Of a DNA stretch of 28,511 nt, positions 16,718 through 23,439 are shown one piece after another (position 1 is the stretch's first letter; every line of letters starts with the position of its first letter). The DNA is taken from assembly GCA_002348315.1 (NCBI GenBank), contig DEAW01000145.1, forward strand, positions 1 through 28,511, written 5' to 3'. Origin of the DNA: Planctomycetaceae bacterium UBA2972. GTDB lineage: Bacteria > Planctomycetota > Planctomycetia > Pirellulales > Pirellulaceae. The translations under genes and the position numbers were made by a program. Below the pieces are notes generated by a model. The model was not told the origin of the DNA and made no database searches. It saw only the letters and a program-made list of their open reading frames with translations.

Positions 16718-17353
16718 TTAAGCCTCAGCCGACGGAGTGCGATTACGCCGCCGTTCATTGACCACCGCTTTGACCCAGTCCAGGTCACCCCGCTTCCAAA
16801 CGTAAAAGAAACCGAGCATTAAAACGACAAAAAACACAGCAATATCAATTAACGTGATGAACGACAAAGTCTTGGCACTGGCGACCATCGTTTCGTTGGC
16901 TGCTGCGGTTTCAAGAACTGATGAACTCTGAGAAGCCACAGTCGGTACGGTTGGATTAGCAACACCCATTTCCATCAACAACCGCTCTGCGTCGTCACTT
17001 AACTGGCTCGAGGTCACCGCCGCCTGGTTCTCCTGAGCTAAGCTCGCTAACTGCTCTGACTTCCCAAAAACAGTAGCCCAGGGGAAGAAGAAAGCGACTT
17101 CAACATCAAAGATGATAAAGAGCAGGGCGACAATATAGAATCGCAGGTCGAACTGTACATAGCTCGAACCAATGGTAGGTTCACCACATTCATAAATCTC
17201 ACCTTTTTCCTGATGAGGGTTATGGGGTCGCAGGAACTTTCCTACCAATAGGTTTACAAATACGAAAACCAACCCGATTGCTACGAACAGGGCAAGGTAA
17301 CCAACAATACTGACTGATGATTCCAGTGCTGCTGCACTTTTTGCAAATACCAT
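16718..17353 (-). CDS. nuoA: NADH-quinone oxidoreductase subunit A, with extended linker
   Basis: A three-helix membrane subunit near the quinone chamber. Conserved elements: YECGEPTIGSSYVQFDLRFY (about 54-73, with the Cys of the TM1-2 loop) and IFDVEVAFFFPWA (about 81-93). The family is usually about 120-145 residues; this one has 211. The extra part is about 97-160, a Ser/Ala/Glu-rich hydrophilic linker between TM2 and TM3, after which TM3 (FITLIDIAVFFVVLMLGFFY) and the charged end resume. It is in frame throughout. It begins 35 bases after the DUF2203 gene and ends 66 bases before the nuoC ATG. Confidence 0.94.
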   Translation of the reverse strand: MVFAKSAAALESSVSIVGYLALFVAIGLVFVFVNLLVGKFLRPHNPHQEKGEIYECGEPTIGSSYVQFDLRFYIVALLFIIFDVEVAFFFPWATVFGKSEQLASLAQENQAAVTSSQLSDDAERLLMEMGVANPTVPTVASQSSSVLETAAANETMVASAKTLSFITLIDIAVFFVVLMLGFFYVWKRGDLDWVKAVVNERRRNRTPSAEA

Positions 17354-17388
17354 CGTTTTTCCGTTTACTAACTGTGAAGCATTGAGAC

Positions 17389-17850
17389 CTAGGCTGGCCC
17401 TTCAGCAACTTGTTCCACTACCAAATCCGCAACGCTTTGACGGTCATTAAAACCCGTGTCGATTTCATGCCAGTGCTCAACAGAGGGTTCTCCCAGGCGC
17501 CAGCATAAATAGACCACCCGGCCTTCCTTTTCAGCCGGAAAATCCACCAAATCGATCCGGCCATCCGGACCATTCTTGGGCTCAGCACCCAAAGCACGTA
17601 ATTCGTCGATCAGTTCGTGCAGCCGCGAAGTCTGTCGTTCTAACTCGGCCTGCTCATACACTAACTCTTCCGTGTACGGATCCGAGTCTCCATCCAACTC
17701 ACGCCCGGCGCTGATCGTCGCTAAACGACGCTGGCGTTCAAAAACCACTTCGGATAATCCTGCCAAATCATTGGTAATTGCGCGCACTAAAGGAAGCGAA
17801 GCATTGGCTTCCTCAAGAGTGAACAACTTTAACGTTTGATTGGGCGACAT
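17389..17850 (-). CDS. DUF2203 family protein in the complex I operon
   Basis: A 153-residue cytoplasmic protein of the uncharacterised DUF2203 family. The N-terminus LFTLEEANASLPLVRAI is the family hallmark. A helical, probably coiled-coil middle (about 25-90, ERQRRL...YEQAELERQTSRL) leads to the conserved C-terminal block RIDLVDFPAEKEGRVVYLCW then RLGEPSVEHWHEIDTGF. There is no signal peptide or membrane helix. It sits 32 bases after nuoI and 35 before nuoA on the same strand, so it is very probably co-transcribed with complex I genes. Its function is unknown; an assembly or regulatory role is a guess from context alone. Confidence 0.85.
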   Translation of the reverse strand: MSPNQTLKLFTLEEANASLPLVRAITNDLAGLSEVVFERQRRLATISAGRELDGDSDPYTEELVYEQAELERQTSRLHELIDELRALGAEPKNGPDGRIDLVDFPAEKEGRVVYLCWRLGEPSVEHWHEIDTGFNDRQSVADLVVEQVAEGPA

Positions 17851-17882
17851 TTTATTTCCTATCGATTGCCAGGCTACAGCGG

Positions 17883-18455
17883 TTACTGGCCTTCGTTTGG
17901 CCCTGTATGTACAGGATTGACGATCACTTTGGATTGTGCGACAGCAGCCGGGTTAAGAGTAGCTCGCCCCCAACTGACATCGAGCGGTAGCCGGGAATAA
18001 TCGACAATCGTCCCATCGCGACTGTAGCAACTCAAGTCATGAGAAGCACCCATGAAAATACAATCCACCGGGCAAGGCTCGACACAGAGAGCGCAGAACA
18101 TGCACTTCGAATAATCGATAGCGTAACCGGTGATCTTAAACCCTTTACCGACGGTCACTTTTTCCTTGCCGATGTAAATACAATCTACGGGACAAGCCTT
18201 AGCACAGGCATCGCAGGCAATACAGGTCGTTAGGTCGTAACGATGAAATCCTCGATAGCGAGAAGCTACCGGTACGGGCTTCTCCGGGTACTCGTATTGC
18301 TCTGTAAAAGTTCGACGATCAGGGTCATAGGTTTTACCCCAATAGCGAAGGGTAATGAGCAACCCATTGATTGTCGTTTTAAAGACACTAATGATGTTAC
18401 CCAGCCAATTACGAAACGACTGAGGGAAACTTATATTTTGTTCTGGAACTTCCAT
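17883..18455 (-). CDS. nuoI: NADH-quinone oxidoreductase subunit I
   Basis: An 8Fe ferredoxin-type subunit carrying clusters N6a and N6b, which pass electrons towards N2 in NuoB. It has 190 residues. Two CxxCxxCxxxCP motifs are complete: Cys78, 81, 84, 88 (TCIACDACAKACPVDC) and Cys118, 121, 124, 128 (KCMFCALCVEPCPVDC). The amphipathic N-terminal helix (FRNWLGNIISVFKTTINGLL) is typical. It is the first gene of the minus-strand block, although nuoI usually lies between nuoH and nuoJ. No clear Shine-Dalgarno precedes the ATG (TTCGCTTCATCC), so initiation may be leaderless-like or weak. Confidence 0.96.
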   Translation of the reverse strand: MEVPEQNISFPQSFRNWLGNIISVFKTTINGLLITLRYWGKTYDPDRRTFTEQYEYPEKPVPVASRYRGFHRYDLTTCIACDACAKACPVDCIYIGKEKVTVGKGFKITGYAIDYSKCMFCALCVEPCPVDCIFMGASHDLSCYSRDGTIVDYSRLPLDVSWGRATLNPAAVAQSKVIVNPVHTGPNEGQ

Positions 18456-18748
18456 GGATGAAGCGAACTGGCAACCAAATATACGCGCGACTATAAAAAG
18501 GGTAATAAATACCCCATAAGACTCTAAGAATATCTATTTGCGTATCTTAATAATAGCCCCATCAGTGGTTTATTCAGCGAAAGATAAAGAGAATTTCAAA
18601 CGCCTCAATTCAACCACAAGGATCACAGATTCTAATCCCAAGCCCAGAACGGATGGAGCACTACTAAATTCGCTTCCTTGTTAGCTCATTTCACCATTGG
18701 TCCGTTGGCATTCGAAGCACACTCGCAGGGGGCCAAAGTGACCAATTG

Positions 18749-18781
18749 TGACGGTTATTCCGTCAATAACAGGCCGTTATT
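18749..18781. other. Two mutually exclusive hairpins
   Basis: TGACGG (18749-18754) pairs with CCGTCA (18760-18765), and AATAAC (18765-18770) pairs with GTTATT (18776-18781). AATAAC can instead pair with the upstream GTTATT (18754-18759). The arms are exact. The structure lies directly at the stop codon of the minus-strand open frame (18777-18779), so it may be a 3' stem-loop of a former gene, or part of a leader. Confidence 0.35.
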
Positions 18782-18989
18782 TGCCTTTGTCGTAAAGAAA
18801 TTCAGGTATTGCTTGACCATCCCCATTCACGTCGTAGAGTGAAGTAACTCCTGTAACTAGCGCACTCGTTTCAAGACTGGAACCAAACGCGTTATTTTTG
18901 ACAGCAAAAGGCGAGTCAAAGGGAACTAAAATAACATTAAAAACGTGGGTTTTCCCAATTCCAGAATCCCACGCTAAGTGAATAACGGA
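18777..18989 (-). pseudogene. Possible remnant of a gene encoding a DxNxDG-containing protein
   Basis: An open frame of 70 codons ends at TAA (18777-18779) and is closed upstream by two consecutive TGA codons (18990-18995). It has no ATG, GTG or TTG near its beginning, so it cannot be translated in full as it stands. The translation looks protein-like, including IGKTHVFNVILVPFDSPF in the middle and LYDVNGDGQAIPEF near the end. DVNGDGQ resembles the calcium-binding loop of dockerin/EF-hand-type repeats, common in secreted planctomycete proteins. A frame of this length can also arise by chance, so this is a tentative call. Confidence 0.25.
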
Positions 18990-19020
18990 TCATCACATTT
19001 TTTTACCAAAGGACTGAGCA

Positions 19021-19209
19021 ATGTTAGTTCTGTCACGAAAGAAGAATGAGAGTATTGTCATTAATAATGACATTACGATCGTTGTTGTCGATATTCGTGG
19101 CGATAAGGTGCGTTTAGGAGTGGAAGCTCCCAAAGAAGTACCCGTCCATCGACAGGAAGTTTATAACGCGATTCAACGAAACGAAGATGCAATTACTGAA
19201 AACAAGTAA
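19021..19209 (+). CDS. csrA: Carbon storage regulator CsrA (first copy)
   Basis: An RNA-binding post-transcriptional regulator acting as a dimer on GGA motifs in mRNA leaders. It has 62 residues, the usual length. Family features: MLVLSRKKNES at the N-terminus, RGDKVRLGVEAPKEVPVHR in the core, and Arg44 in VHRQEVY, the key RNA-binding residue. The usual Gly at position 15 (MIGDE-type turn) is Asn here (VINNDI). The Shine-Dalgarno AAAGGA (19008-19013) is 7 bases before the ATG and contains a GGA; a second GGA is at 18987-18989. This spacing fits possible autoregulation, as known for csrA in other bacteria. No flagellar gene or fliW is adjacent. Confidence 0.93.
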   Translation: MLVLSRKKNESIVINNDITIVVVDIRGDKVRLGVEAPKEVPVHRQEVYNAIQRNEDAITENK

Positions 19210-19447
19210 TCCGCATTACGAACGAATCCATTCTTACCTATTTCAATCCCTGGTTTGCTGAATTTGCATTAAACAGGGTTGCCTAACACCTTAATTGTGT
19301 ACGCTACGAGTTAGACGCGCAAAAGTTGGTTTTTTTGGCTACTTTCCAAAAAATTAAATTCCAATTCCGCTCCCCTACTTGACGATAAGCACAATCAGCT
19401 ATTTCATATAAGCATTGGGTGTTTTACGAAATACTTGATACATCGCT
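19210..19447. other. Intergenic region between csrA and tRNA-Glu
   Basis: An AT-rich gap without a gene. An imperfect hairpin, CCCTGGTTT and AAACAGGG (about 19248-19277, one bulge), lies about 40 bases after csrA but has no T-run. TTGACG at 19379-19384 may be part of the tRNA promoter, but the candidate -10 sequences (TATTTC at 19400, or CATATA at 19405) are poorly spaced. Confidence 0.4.
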
Positions 19448-19519
19448 GGCCCCTTCGTCTAGCGGTTAGGACTCCGGCTTTTCACGCCGGCAACAGGGGT
19501 TCGATTCCCCTAGGGGTCA
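19448..19519 (+). tRNA. tRNA-Glu (anticodon TTC)
   Basis: A full cloverleaf of 72 bases. The acceptor arm is GGCCCCT (19448-19454) with AGGGGTC (19512-19518), including one G-T pair, and discriminator A19519. The anticodon stem CCGGC/GCCGG encloses the loop TTTTCAC, with anticodon TTC at 19481-19483. The T-arm is AGGGG TTCGATT CCCCT. The D-arm has the Glu-type GTCTAGCGGTTAGGAC. CCA is not encoded (CCT follows), so it must be added after transcription. Confidence 0.97.
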
Positions 19520-19523
19520 CCTG

Positions 19524-19556
19524 CGTCACATGACTTATGTCATGTGACGTTTTTTT
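19524..19556 (+). terminator. Intrinsic terminator after tRNA-Glu
   Basis: A perfect 11-base stem, CGTCACATGAC (19524-19534) and GTCATGTGACG (19539-19549), with loop TTAT and seven T (19550-19556). It starts five bases after the tRNA end and is a textbook Rho-independent terminator. Confidence 0.95.
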
Positions 19557-19581
19557 ATGCACCGATGGTTCTTGCCGGCAC

Positions 19582-19614
19582 AAAAAAAGGCAACCGACCA
19601 ATATGTCGGTTGCC
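19582..19614 (-). terminator. Intrinsic terminator for mqnD, possibly bidirectional
   Basis: A perfect 10-base stem, GGCAACCGAC (19589-19598) and GTCGGTTGCC (19605-19614), with a 6-base loop. On the minus strand it is followed by seven T (A-run 19582-19588), 33 bases after the mqnD stop. On the plus strand TCTCAG and then TTTTTT follow, so it may also back up the tRNA terminator. Confidence 0.93.
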
Positions 19615-19647
19615 TCTCAGTTTTTTATCTTTGAATAGATGACCAAG

Positions 19648-20511
19648 CTAGCCGATAAACTCCGGCTCAATCAACTCGGGGATCACGCCAGCTTCATAAC
19701 CGCGTCGTAACAACACAGCAACGGCTTCTCGCCCTTTCTCTCCAAAGTCGATCGTCCAGTCGTTGACATACATGCCTACAAATTCATCTGCCATGGAGCG
19801 GTCCAGGCCACGACCGTAACCCAACGCATAGTCCAACGCCGGAGCACGATTTTCCAGACCATGTACGATCGATTCTTTCAGCAAGGCCGTCACTTCATCC
19901 ATCGCTGGCTGACCAAGATCTTTGCGAATACCATTACATCCAAGCGGTAACGGCAATGCAGTTTCTTCATACCACCATTGTCCAAGATCAACAATCAACT
20001 CAAGATTCTGGCTACCATAAGTCAACTGGCCTTCATGAATAATCAAACCAGCCTGAATCGACTGCCCCTGATACTCCCCGGCTTCCACAACATCCAGGAT
20101 TTCATCAAAAGGAACAACGACGTGATCAAAATCCACTCCCAAACACATGCGTAATGCCAAATAGGCCGTCGTCAATGTTCCGGGTACTGCGATCGTGTAG
20201 CTCTTACAATCCTCAAGGGAGACTTTTTCCCGAGCAACCACCATCGGGCCGTACTTATCACCCATACTCGCACCACATGCACAAATCGCATATTTATCTG
20301 CTAAATGGGCATACGCATGCAAACTCAATGCCGTCAGCTCTAATTCAGCCTCAAAAGCACGGCGATTCAGGGTTTCGATATCCACCAATTCATGAGTGAA
20401 TTGGTAATCCCCGGTTTCAATGGTCTCTTTGGCTAAGGCATAAAACATAAAGGCGTCGTCAGGGTCGGGGCTATGTCCAACTCGAATCAACGTTTTATCT
20501 GAATCGCTCAA
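19648..20511 (-). CDS. mqnD: 1,4-dihydroxy-6-naphthoate synthase MqnD
   Basis: The enzyme that converts cyclic dehypoxanthine futalosine to 1,4-dihydroxy-6-naphthoate in the futalosine pathway of menaquinone synthesis. It has 287 residues, normal for the family, with a periplasmic-binding-protein-like two-lobe fold. The N-terminal SPDPDDAFMFYAL is the family hallmark; ALSLHAYAHL, ASMGDKYGPMVVA and the GLIIHEGQLTY segment (lobe hinge and active-site His) follow. The start is TTG at 20511, supported by GGAG 6 bases upstream and by homology starting at residue 8. It stands alone between two repeat or terminator regions. It supports menaquinone as the electron acceptor of the nearby complex I. 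Confidence 0.92.
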   Translation of the reverse strand: MSDSDKTLIRVGHSPDPDDAFMFYALAKETIETGDYQFTHELVDIETLNRRAFEAELELTALSLHAYAHLADKYAICACGASMGDKYGPMVVAREKVSLEDCKSYTIAVPGTLTTAYLALRMCLGVDFDHVVVPFDEILDVVEAGEYQGQSIQAGLIIHEGQLTYGSQNLELIVDLGQWWYEETALPLPLGCNGIRKDLGQPAMDEVTALLKESIVHGLENRAPALDYALGYGRGLDRSMADEFVGMYVNDWTIDFGEKGREAVAVLLRRGYEAGVIPELIEPEFIG

Positions 20512-20615
20512 GGCTTACTCCAGTTCTCAATGGTTTCTTTTCAGAATGCTAATTACTATGTCCATCAACCGTATAACCATCCGGCTGATAACGTTCTGTT
20601 ATAGCATCAATCCGG

Positions 20616-20687
20616 ATTGGCAGTTAGACAGGGAGGCAGGTTGTCAATTAAACAGGTAAACATTTAGGAAGTTGGGTAATTGGGGTC
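20616..20687 (+). repeat. 8-bp-periodic repeat array, degenerate plus copy
   Basis: Nine units keep the 8-base phase: ATTGGCAG, TTAGACAG, GGAGGCAG, GTTGTCAA, TTAAACAG, GTAAACAT, TTAGGAAG, TTGGGTAA, TTGGGGTC. The second unit equals the consensus of the arrays at 99-146 and 4130-4224. Divergence between units suggests an old array. Confidence 0.6.
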
Positions 20688-20768
20688 GGCCTTCTACGTC
20701 GGGCGCAGTTTATACGACATAGTCCGGAGGAGCCGACTTCGATGCCTTAGCTGAGATCTTAAACACTG

Positions 20769-20790
20769 GCGAAGGCCGTCCGGCCTTCGC
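20769..20790. repeat. Perfect palindromic hairpin, REP-like
   Basis: GCGAAGGCCG (20769-20778) and CGGCCTTCGC (20781-20790) form an uninterrupted 10-base stem with a 2-base spacer. GGTTTT follows, but no gene ends nearby, so it is more likely a REP-like element than a terminator. The core GAAGGCC also occurs near 183-190, and related GCCGAAG/GGCGAAG strings at 4188-4208. Confidence 0.65.
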
Positions 20791-20963
20791 GGTTTTGACT
20801 CGAAGCTCTGGGCCGCCTTCGCTAAAGCTACGGCGGCTAAACTCATTGAATCCAAGATAAAGCTTAACTGCCTCCGAGATAAAAAGAGGTTAACCGGCCC
20901 GACTTCGGTCTACCGTGCGTATACTGCGGCGATGTGTTAATAACAGGAAAAAGACTTGGACGG

Positions 20964-20984
20964 CCCCTAACTGTCTAATTGTGC
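20964..20984 (-). repeat. 8-bp repeat, short inverted copy
   Basis: Read on the minus strand this is CAATTAGACAGTTAGGGG, containing TTAGACAG followed by TTAGGGG, two units of the same family in the opposite orientation to 20616-20687. The two therefore bracket the GC-rich hairpin block between them. Confidence 0.5.
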
Positions 20985-21190
20985 AGATGATTAATCGGAA
21001 CAACCCGAATGCACGGAATCTGCGCTACGTTTGGCATAAGTGCCTAAAGCCGTAGGCAATTAGAAAGAAAAACCAGGTCACGACGGTTTCGATGCAGTAA
21101 AGAGGTCATGCCACTCCGATACTTCTCATACACCAGAAGATTCAATCATCAAAAACCAATCCCCCCAAAGCTAATCCGGAGAATCTCTCA

Positions 21191-21388
21191 ATGCTCGTAC
21201 TTTCACGACGACGCGATGAAAGCATCATGATCGGAGAAGAAATCACCATTACGATTGTCGACGTACGCGGAGACAAAGTTCGTTTAGGTATCAAGGCACC
21301 GCCAAGCATTTCGGTGCATCGTGAAGAAGTTTACAAAGCGATTCAAAACGAAAACTCGGAACAAAGCTCTGCCTCTCTTCAATCCTGA
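21191..21388 (+). CDS. csrA: Carbon storage regulator CsrA (second copy)
   Basis: A 65-residue CsrA closer to the textbook sequence than the copy at 19021: MLVLSRRRDESIMIGEEITI, RGDKVRLGIKAPPSISVHREE with Arg44, then KAIQNENSEQSSASLQS, similar to the E. coli C-terminal tail. Gly15 is kept (MIGEE). The Shine-Dalgarno GGAGAA (21178-21183) precedes the ATG at good spacing and includes a GGA that could allow self-binding. It stands alone after the repeat-rich gap and is convergent with hemC, whose stop is 51 bases away. Confidence 0.94.
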   Translation: MLVLSRRRDESIMIGEEITITIVDVRGDKVRLGIKAPPSISVHREEVYKAIQNENSEQSSASLQS

Positions 21389-21439
21389 GACAACCAGGAA
21401 AAGATCGCAAACTATCATCAGCTCAGCTAAGCCCGAAGA

Positions 21440-22399
21440 CTAGTAGTTTTCACGAGCTTCGGAGATCAGATCGGTCGCTCCCTGGCCGATTAAATCTTCG
21501 GCGACTGCTTGGCCTAAACCAGTCGCTGCTGCAATCTGCTCGGATTCCGACTTATCTGTGAGATCCACCTGATCACTAGCATCGACTCGCTGGTCGCCCG
21601 TACCGCTGAGTACAACTCCCTGAAGTCGTAGCTGGTCAGCCTGCAGCTGACAGTATGCTCCAACCGGAGCCAGACAACCCGCACGTAACGCTCGTAACAT
21701 CGCGCGTTCAGCGGTCACACAGAGAAAGCTCGGTAAATCATTTAACGTTGATAACACTTCCCGAACCGTAGCATCGTCTTCCCGACACTCTAATCCCAAA
21801 GCACCCTGGCCAACTGCCGGAATCATTACGTTGCGATCGATGACGTGCGTGATCCGATCTAATAACCCCAACCTTTTCAAACCGGACTCGGCCAGGATAA
21901 TCGCCTGATAGTTCCCGTCATCCAGTTTCTGTAGGCGAGTATCAACGTTACCTCGGATATCTTCCACGTTGAGATCAGGACGGCGGTTCAAAAGCTGAGC
22001 TTTGCGCCGCATACTTCCTGTACCGATCAATGCGCCTTCCGGGATTTCGTCAAATCCAGCAATGTCGTTGCTAACCAAACAGTCTCCAACGTTTTCACGA
22101 GGAGGAACACAGGTAAGGCACAGTCCGGGAATATCTTCGGTGGGAAGATCTTTTAAGCTATGCACAGCAAAGTCAACTTCGTTCTCAAGTAAGGCCCGTT
22201 GAATCTCTTTGGTAAAAACTCCCTGTGATCCAATCGCTCCGATCGGCCCGCTCTTCACATCTCCTGACGTGGAAATCTCGATCAGTTCCACCTGAAATCC
22301 TGAGTTTCGCAATTGAGTTGCCACCCAGTTGGACTGCCATAAGGCCAATGCACTGGCACGCGTTCCCAGCTTCAAGGTGCAATCAGACGATTCATTCAT
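21440..22399 (-). CDS. hemC: Porphobilinogen deaminase (hydroxymethylbilane synthase)
   Basis: A cytoplasmic enzyme of tetrapyrrole synthesis that joins four porphobilinogen molecules into hydroxymethylbilane. It has 319 residues, normal length. GTRASALALWQSN is at the N-terminus, the catalytic Asp84 lies in HSLKDLP, IGTGSMRRKAQLL and IRGNVDTRLQKLDDG follow, and Cys242 in RAGCLAPVGAYC binds the dipyrromethane cofactor. Both key residues fall at the E. coli numbering. Its ATG overlaps the stop of the DUF502 gene by four bases (ATGA), so the two are translationally coupled. It can serve heme supply for cytochromes such as the one at 1135. Confidence 0.96.
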   Translation of the reverse strand: MNESSDCTLKLGTRASALALWQSNWVATQLRNSGFQVELIEISTSGDVKSGPIGAIGSQGVFTKEIQRALLENEVDFAVHSLKDLPTEDIPGLCLTCVPPRENVGDCLVSNDIAGFDEIPEGALIGTGSMRRKAQLLNRRPDLNVEDIRGNVDTRLQKLDDGNYQAIILAESGLKRLGLLDRITHVIDRNVMIPAVGQGALGLECREDDATVREVLSTLNDLPSFLCVTAERAMLRALRAGCLAPVGAYCQLQADQLRLQGVVLSGTGDQRVDASDQVDLTDKSESEQIAAATGLGQAVAEDLIGQGATDLISEARENY

Positions 22400-23331
22400 T
22401 CGTTTTCGTTACTTTCACTTTCCTCTACCGATGTTTCTGCCGATTCGCCCTCAAGATGTCCCAGCATGGCGTCTACTGAATTTCGTACGGCAACTTGCTG
22501 TTGTTCCTGAGAAGCATCTTCGCAAAGCTGATTGAAAGGAACAACCACTCCACAACTCACAACAAATTGAATCGCCTGATCGATCGTCAAATCCAATTCC
22601 ACTGTGTTGCTTTTAGGTACGGTCACGGTAAACCCCGTGGCCGGCATCGGCGAAGTGGGCATGAGGACACTGATCATTTCTTCTCCGACATGGTCACGCA
22701 CACCCTTCATACTGGACCCTGTAACAAAGCCAATCGACCAAATCCCGGCACTCGGATACTGAACCGCAACCACCTGATTGAACTCCATATCATGGTCTCC
22801 CACAATAAAGTCGGTGACCTGCTTAACGCTCGAATAGACGTTTCGAATAACTGGAATCCGATTCACCACTTTTTCAATTTGAGAAAAAGCGAATCGCCCA
22901 AACTTAGCAGCCAGTAATTCTCCGATGAAGTACAGGATGATGATAAACAACACCATAAAGACCACAGCAACCAACCACGGTTTGAGATACACCATCGTGA
23001 CATAACGATCATAGATCTGATCCGCTGTAGCCGACGACAAATCCACTGTTTTGTCCGGATCCCCAGCAACGGTTTGGTAGACCAGATGGGGGATATAAGG
23101 CCCCTGTCCCTGATTAATTGCTGTATCTGCCGTCCGCGTCTGTTCTTCACTAATATCAGCGATCGACGCAATCAAGACCGATTTTGCAAGCCAGTCAACC
23201 GGCTGCAAAATGTAGTTATTCACCATAGACCAGGCCCAGATAAAAAGGGCGATCGTCAGCAAAGGAGGAAGAACAACGCCAAGGCCACGTAAAATCGCAG
23301 CGCGAAACGGCTTTTGTTTTTTCTTCGTCAT
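22396..23331 (-). CDS. DUF502 family membrane protein
   Basis: A 311-residue inner-membrane protein of the DUF502 family, whose function is unknown. TM1 is about 13-37 (LGVVLPPLLTIALFIWAW), TM2 about 118-140 (VAVVFMVLFIIILYFIGE). Family motifs follow: IPVIRNVYSSVKQ and VVAVQYPSAGIWSIGFVTG, then ISVLMPTSPMPATGF and SCGVVVP. The segment between the helices (about 50-110) is longer than typical. The C-terminus is acidic (VEESESNENE). It overlaps hemC by four bases, but no functional link to heme synthesis is known. Confidence 0.88.
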   Translation of the reverse strand: MTKKKQKPFRAAILRGLGVVLPPLLTIALFIWAWSMVNNYILQPVDWLAKSVLIASIADISEEQTRTADTAINQGQGPYIPHLVYQTVAGDPDKTVDLSSATADQIYDRYVTMVYLKPWLVAVVFMVLFIIILYFIGELLAAKFGRFAFSQIEKVVNRIPVIRNVYSSVKQVTDFIVGDHDMEFNQVVAVQYPSAGIWSIGFVTGSSMKGVRDHVGEEMISVLMPTSPMPATGFTVTVPKSNTVELDLTIDQAIQFVVSCGVVVPFNQLCEDASQEQQQVAVRNSVDAMLGHLEGESAETSVEESESNENE

Positions 23332-23439
23332 AAGATTATCTGTTCTGACCTATTAGATTGAGTCGCTCCGGGAAAACATACTCGTGACCCTATTGTTCCG
23401 TTGGTTTCCTTCGATTTCAAGACCTAGTCCCCGACGACC

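Larger units (their letters stand above)
18456..19020. other. Divergent intergenic region between nuoI and csrA
   Basis: 565 bases that must hold the promoter for the nuo block (reading left) and probably one for csrA (reading right). I see no promoter with both boxes well placed; TTGACA at 18898-18903 has no -10 at usual spacing. Structures visible: a small inverted repeat GGGTA/TACCC (18500-18514) followed on the minus strand by five T; two overlapping hairpins at 18749-18781; CGTGGG (18944-18949) with CCCACG (18968-18973). A 70-codon open frame on the minus strand (18777-18989) is listed as a possible remnant. Bases 18540-18740 contain nothing I can assign. Confidence 0.5.
20512..21190. 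other. 679-base repeat-rich intergenic region
   Basis: No gene is supported. It begins with the mqnD promoter side, then holds an 8-bp-periodic array (20616-20687), a GC-rich block with several inverted repeats, and an inverted 8-bp copy (20964-20984). Inverted repeats inside: the perfect palindromic hairpin at 20769-20790; GCCGCC/GGCGGC around TTCGCTAAAGCTAC (about 20812-20837); TTAACTGCCTC with GAGGTTAA (20864-20893); TGCCTA/TAGGCA (21041-21058). Bases 21060-21177 precede csrA and show no clear promoter. The Shine-Dalgarno GGAG is at 21178-21181. Confidence 0.6.
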
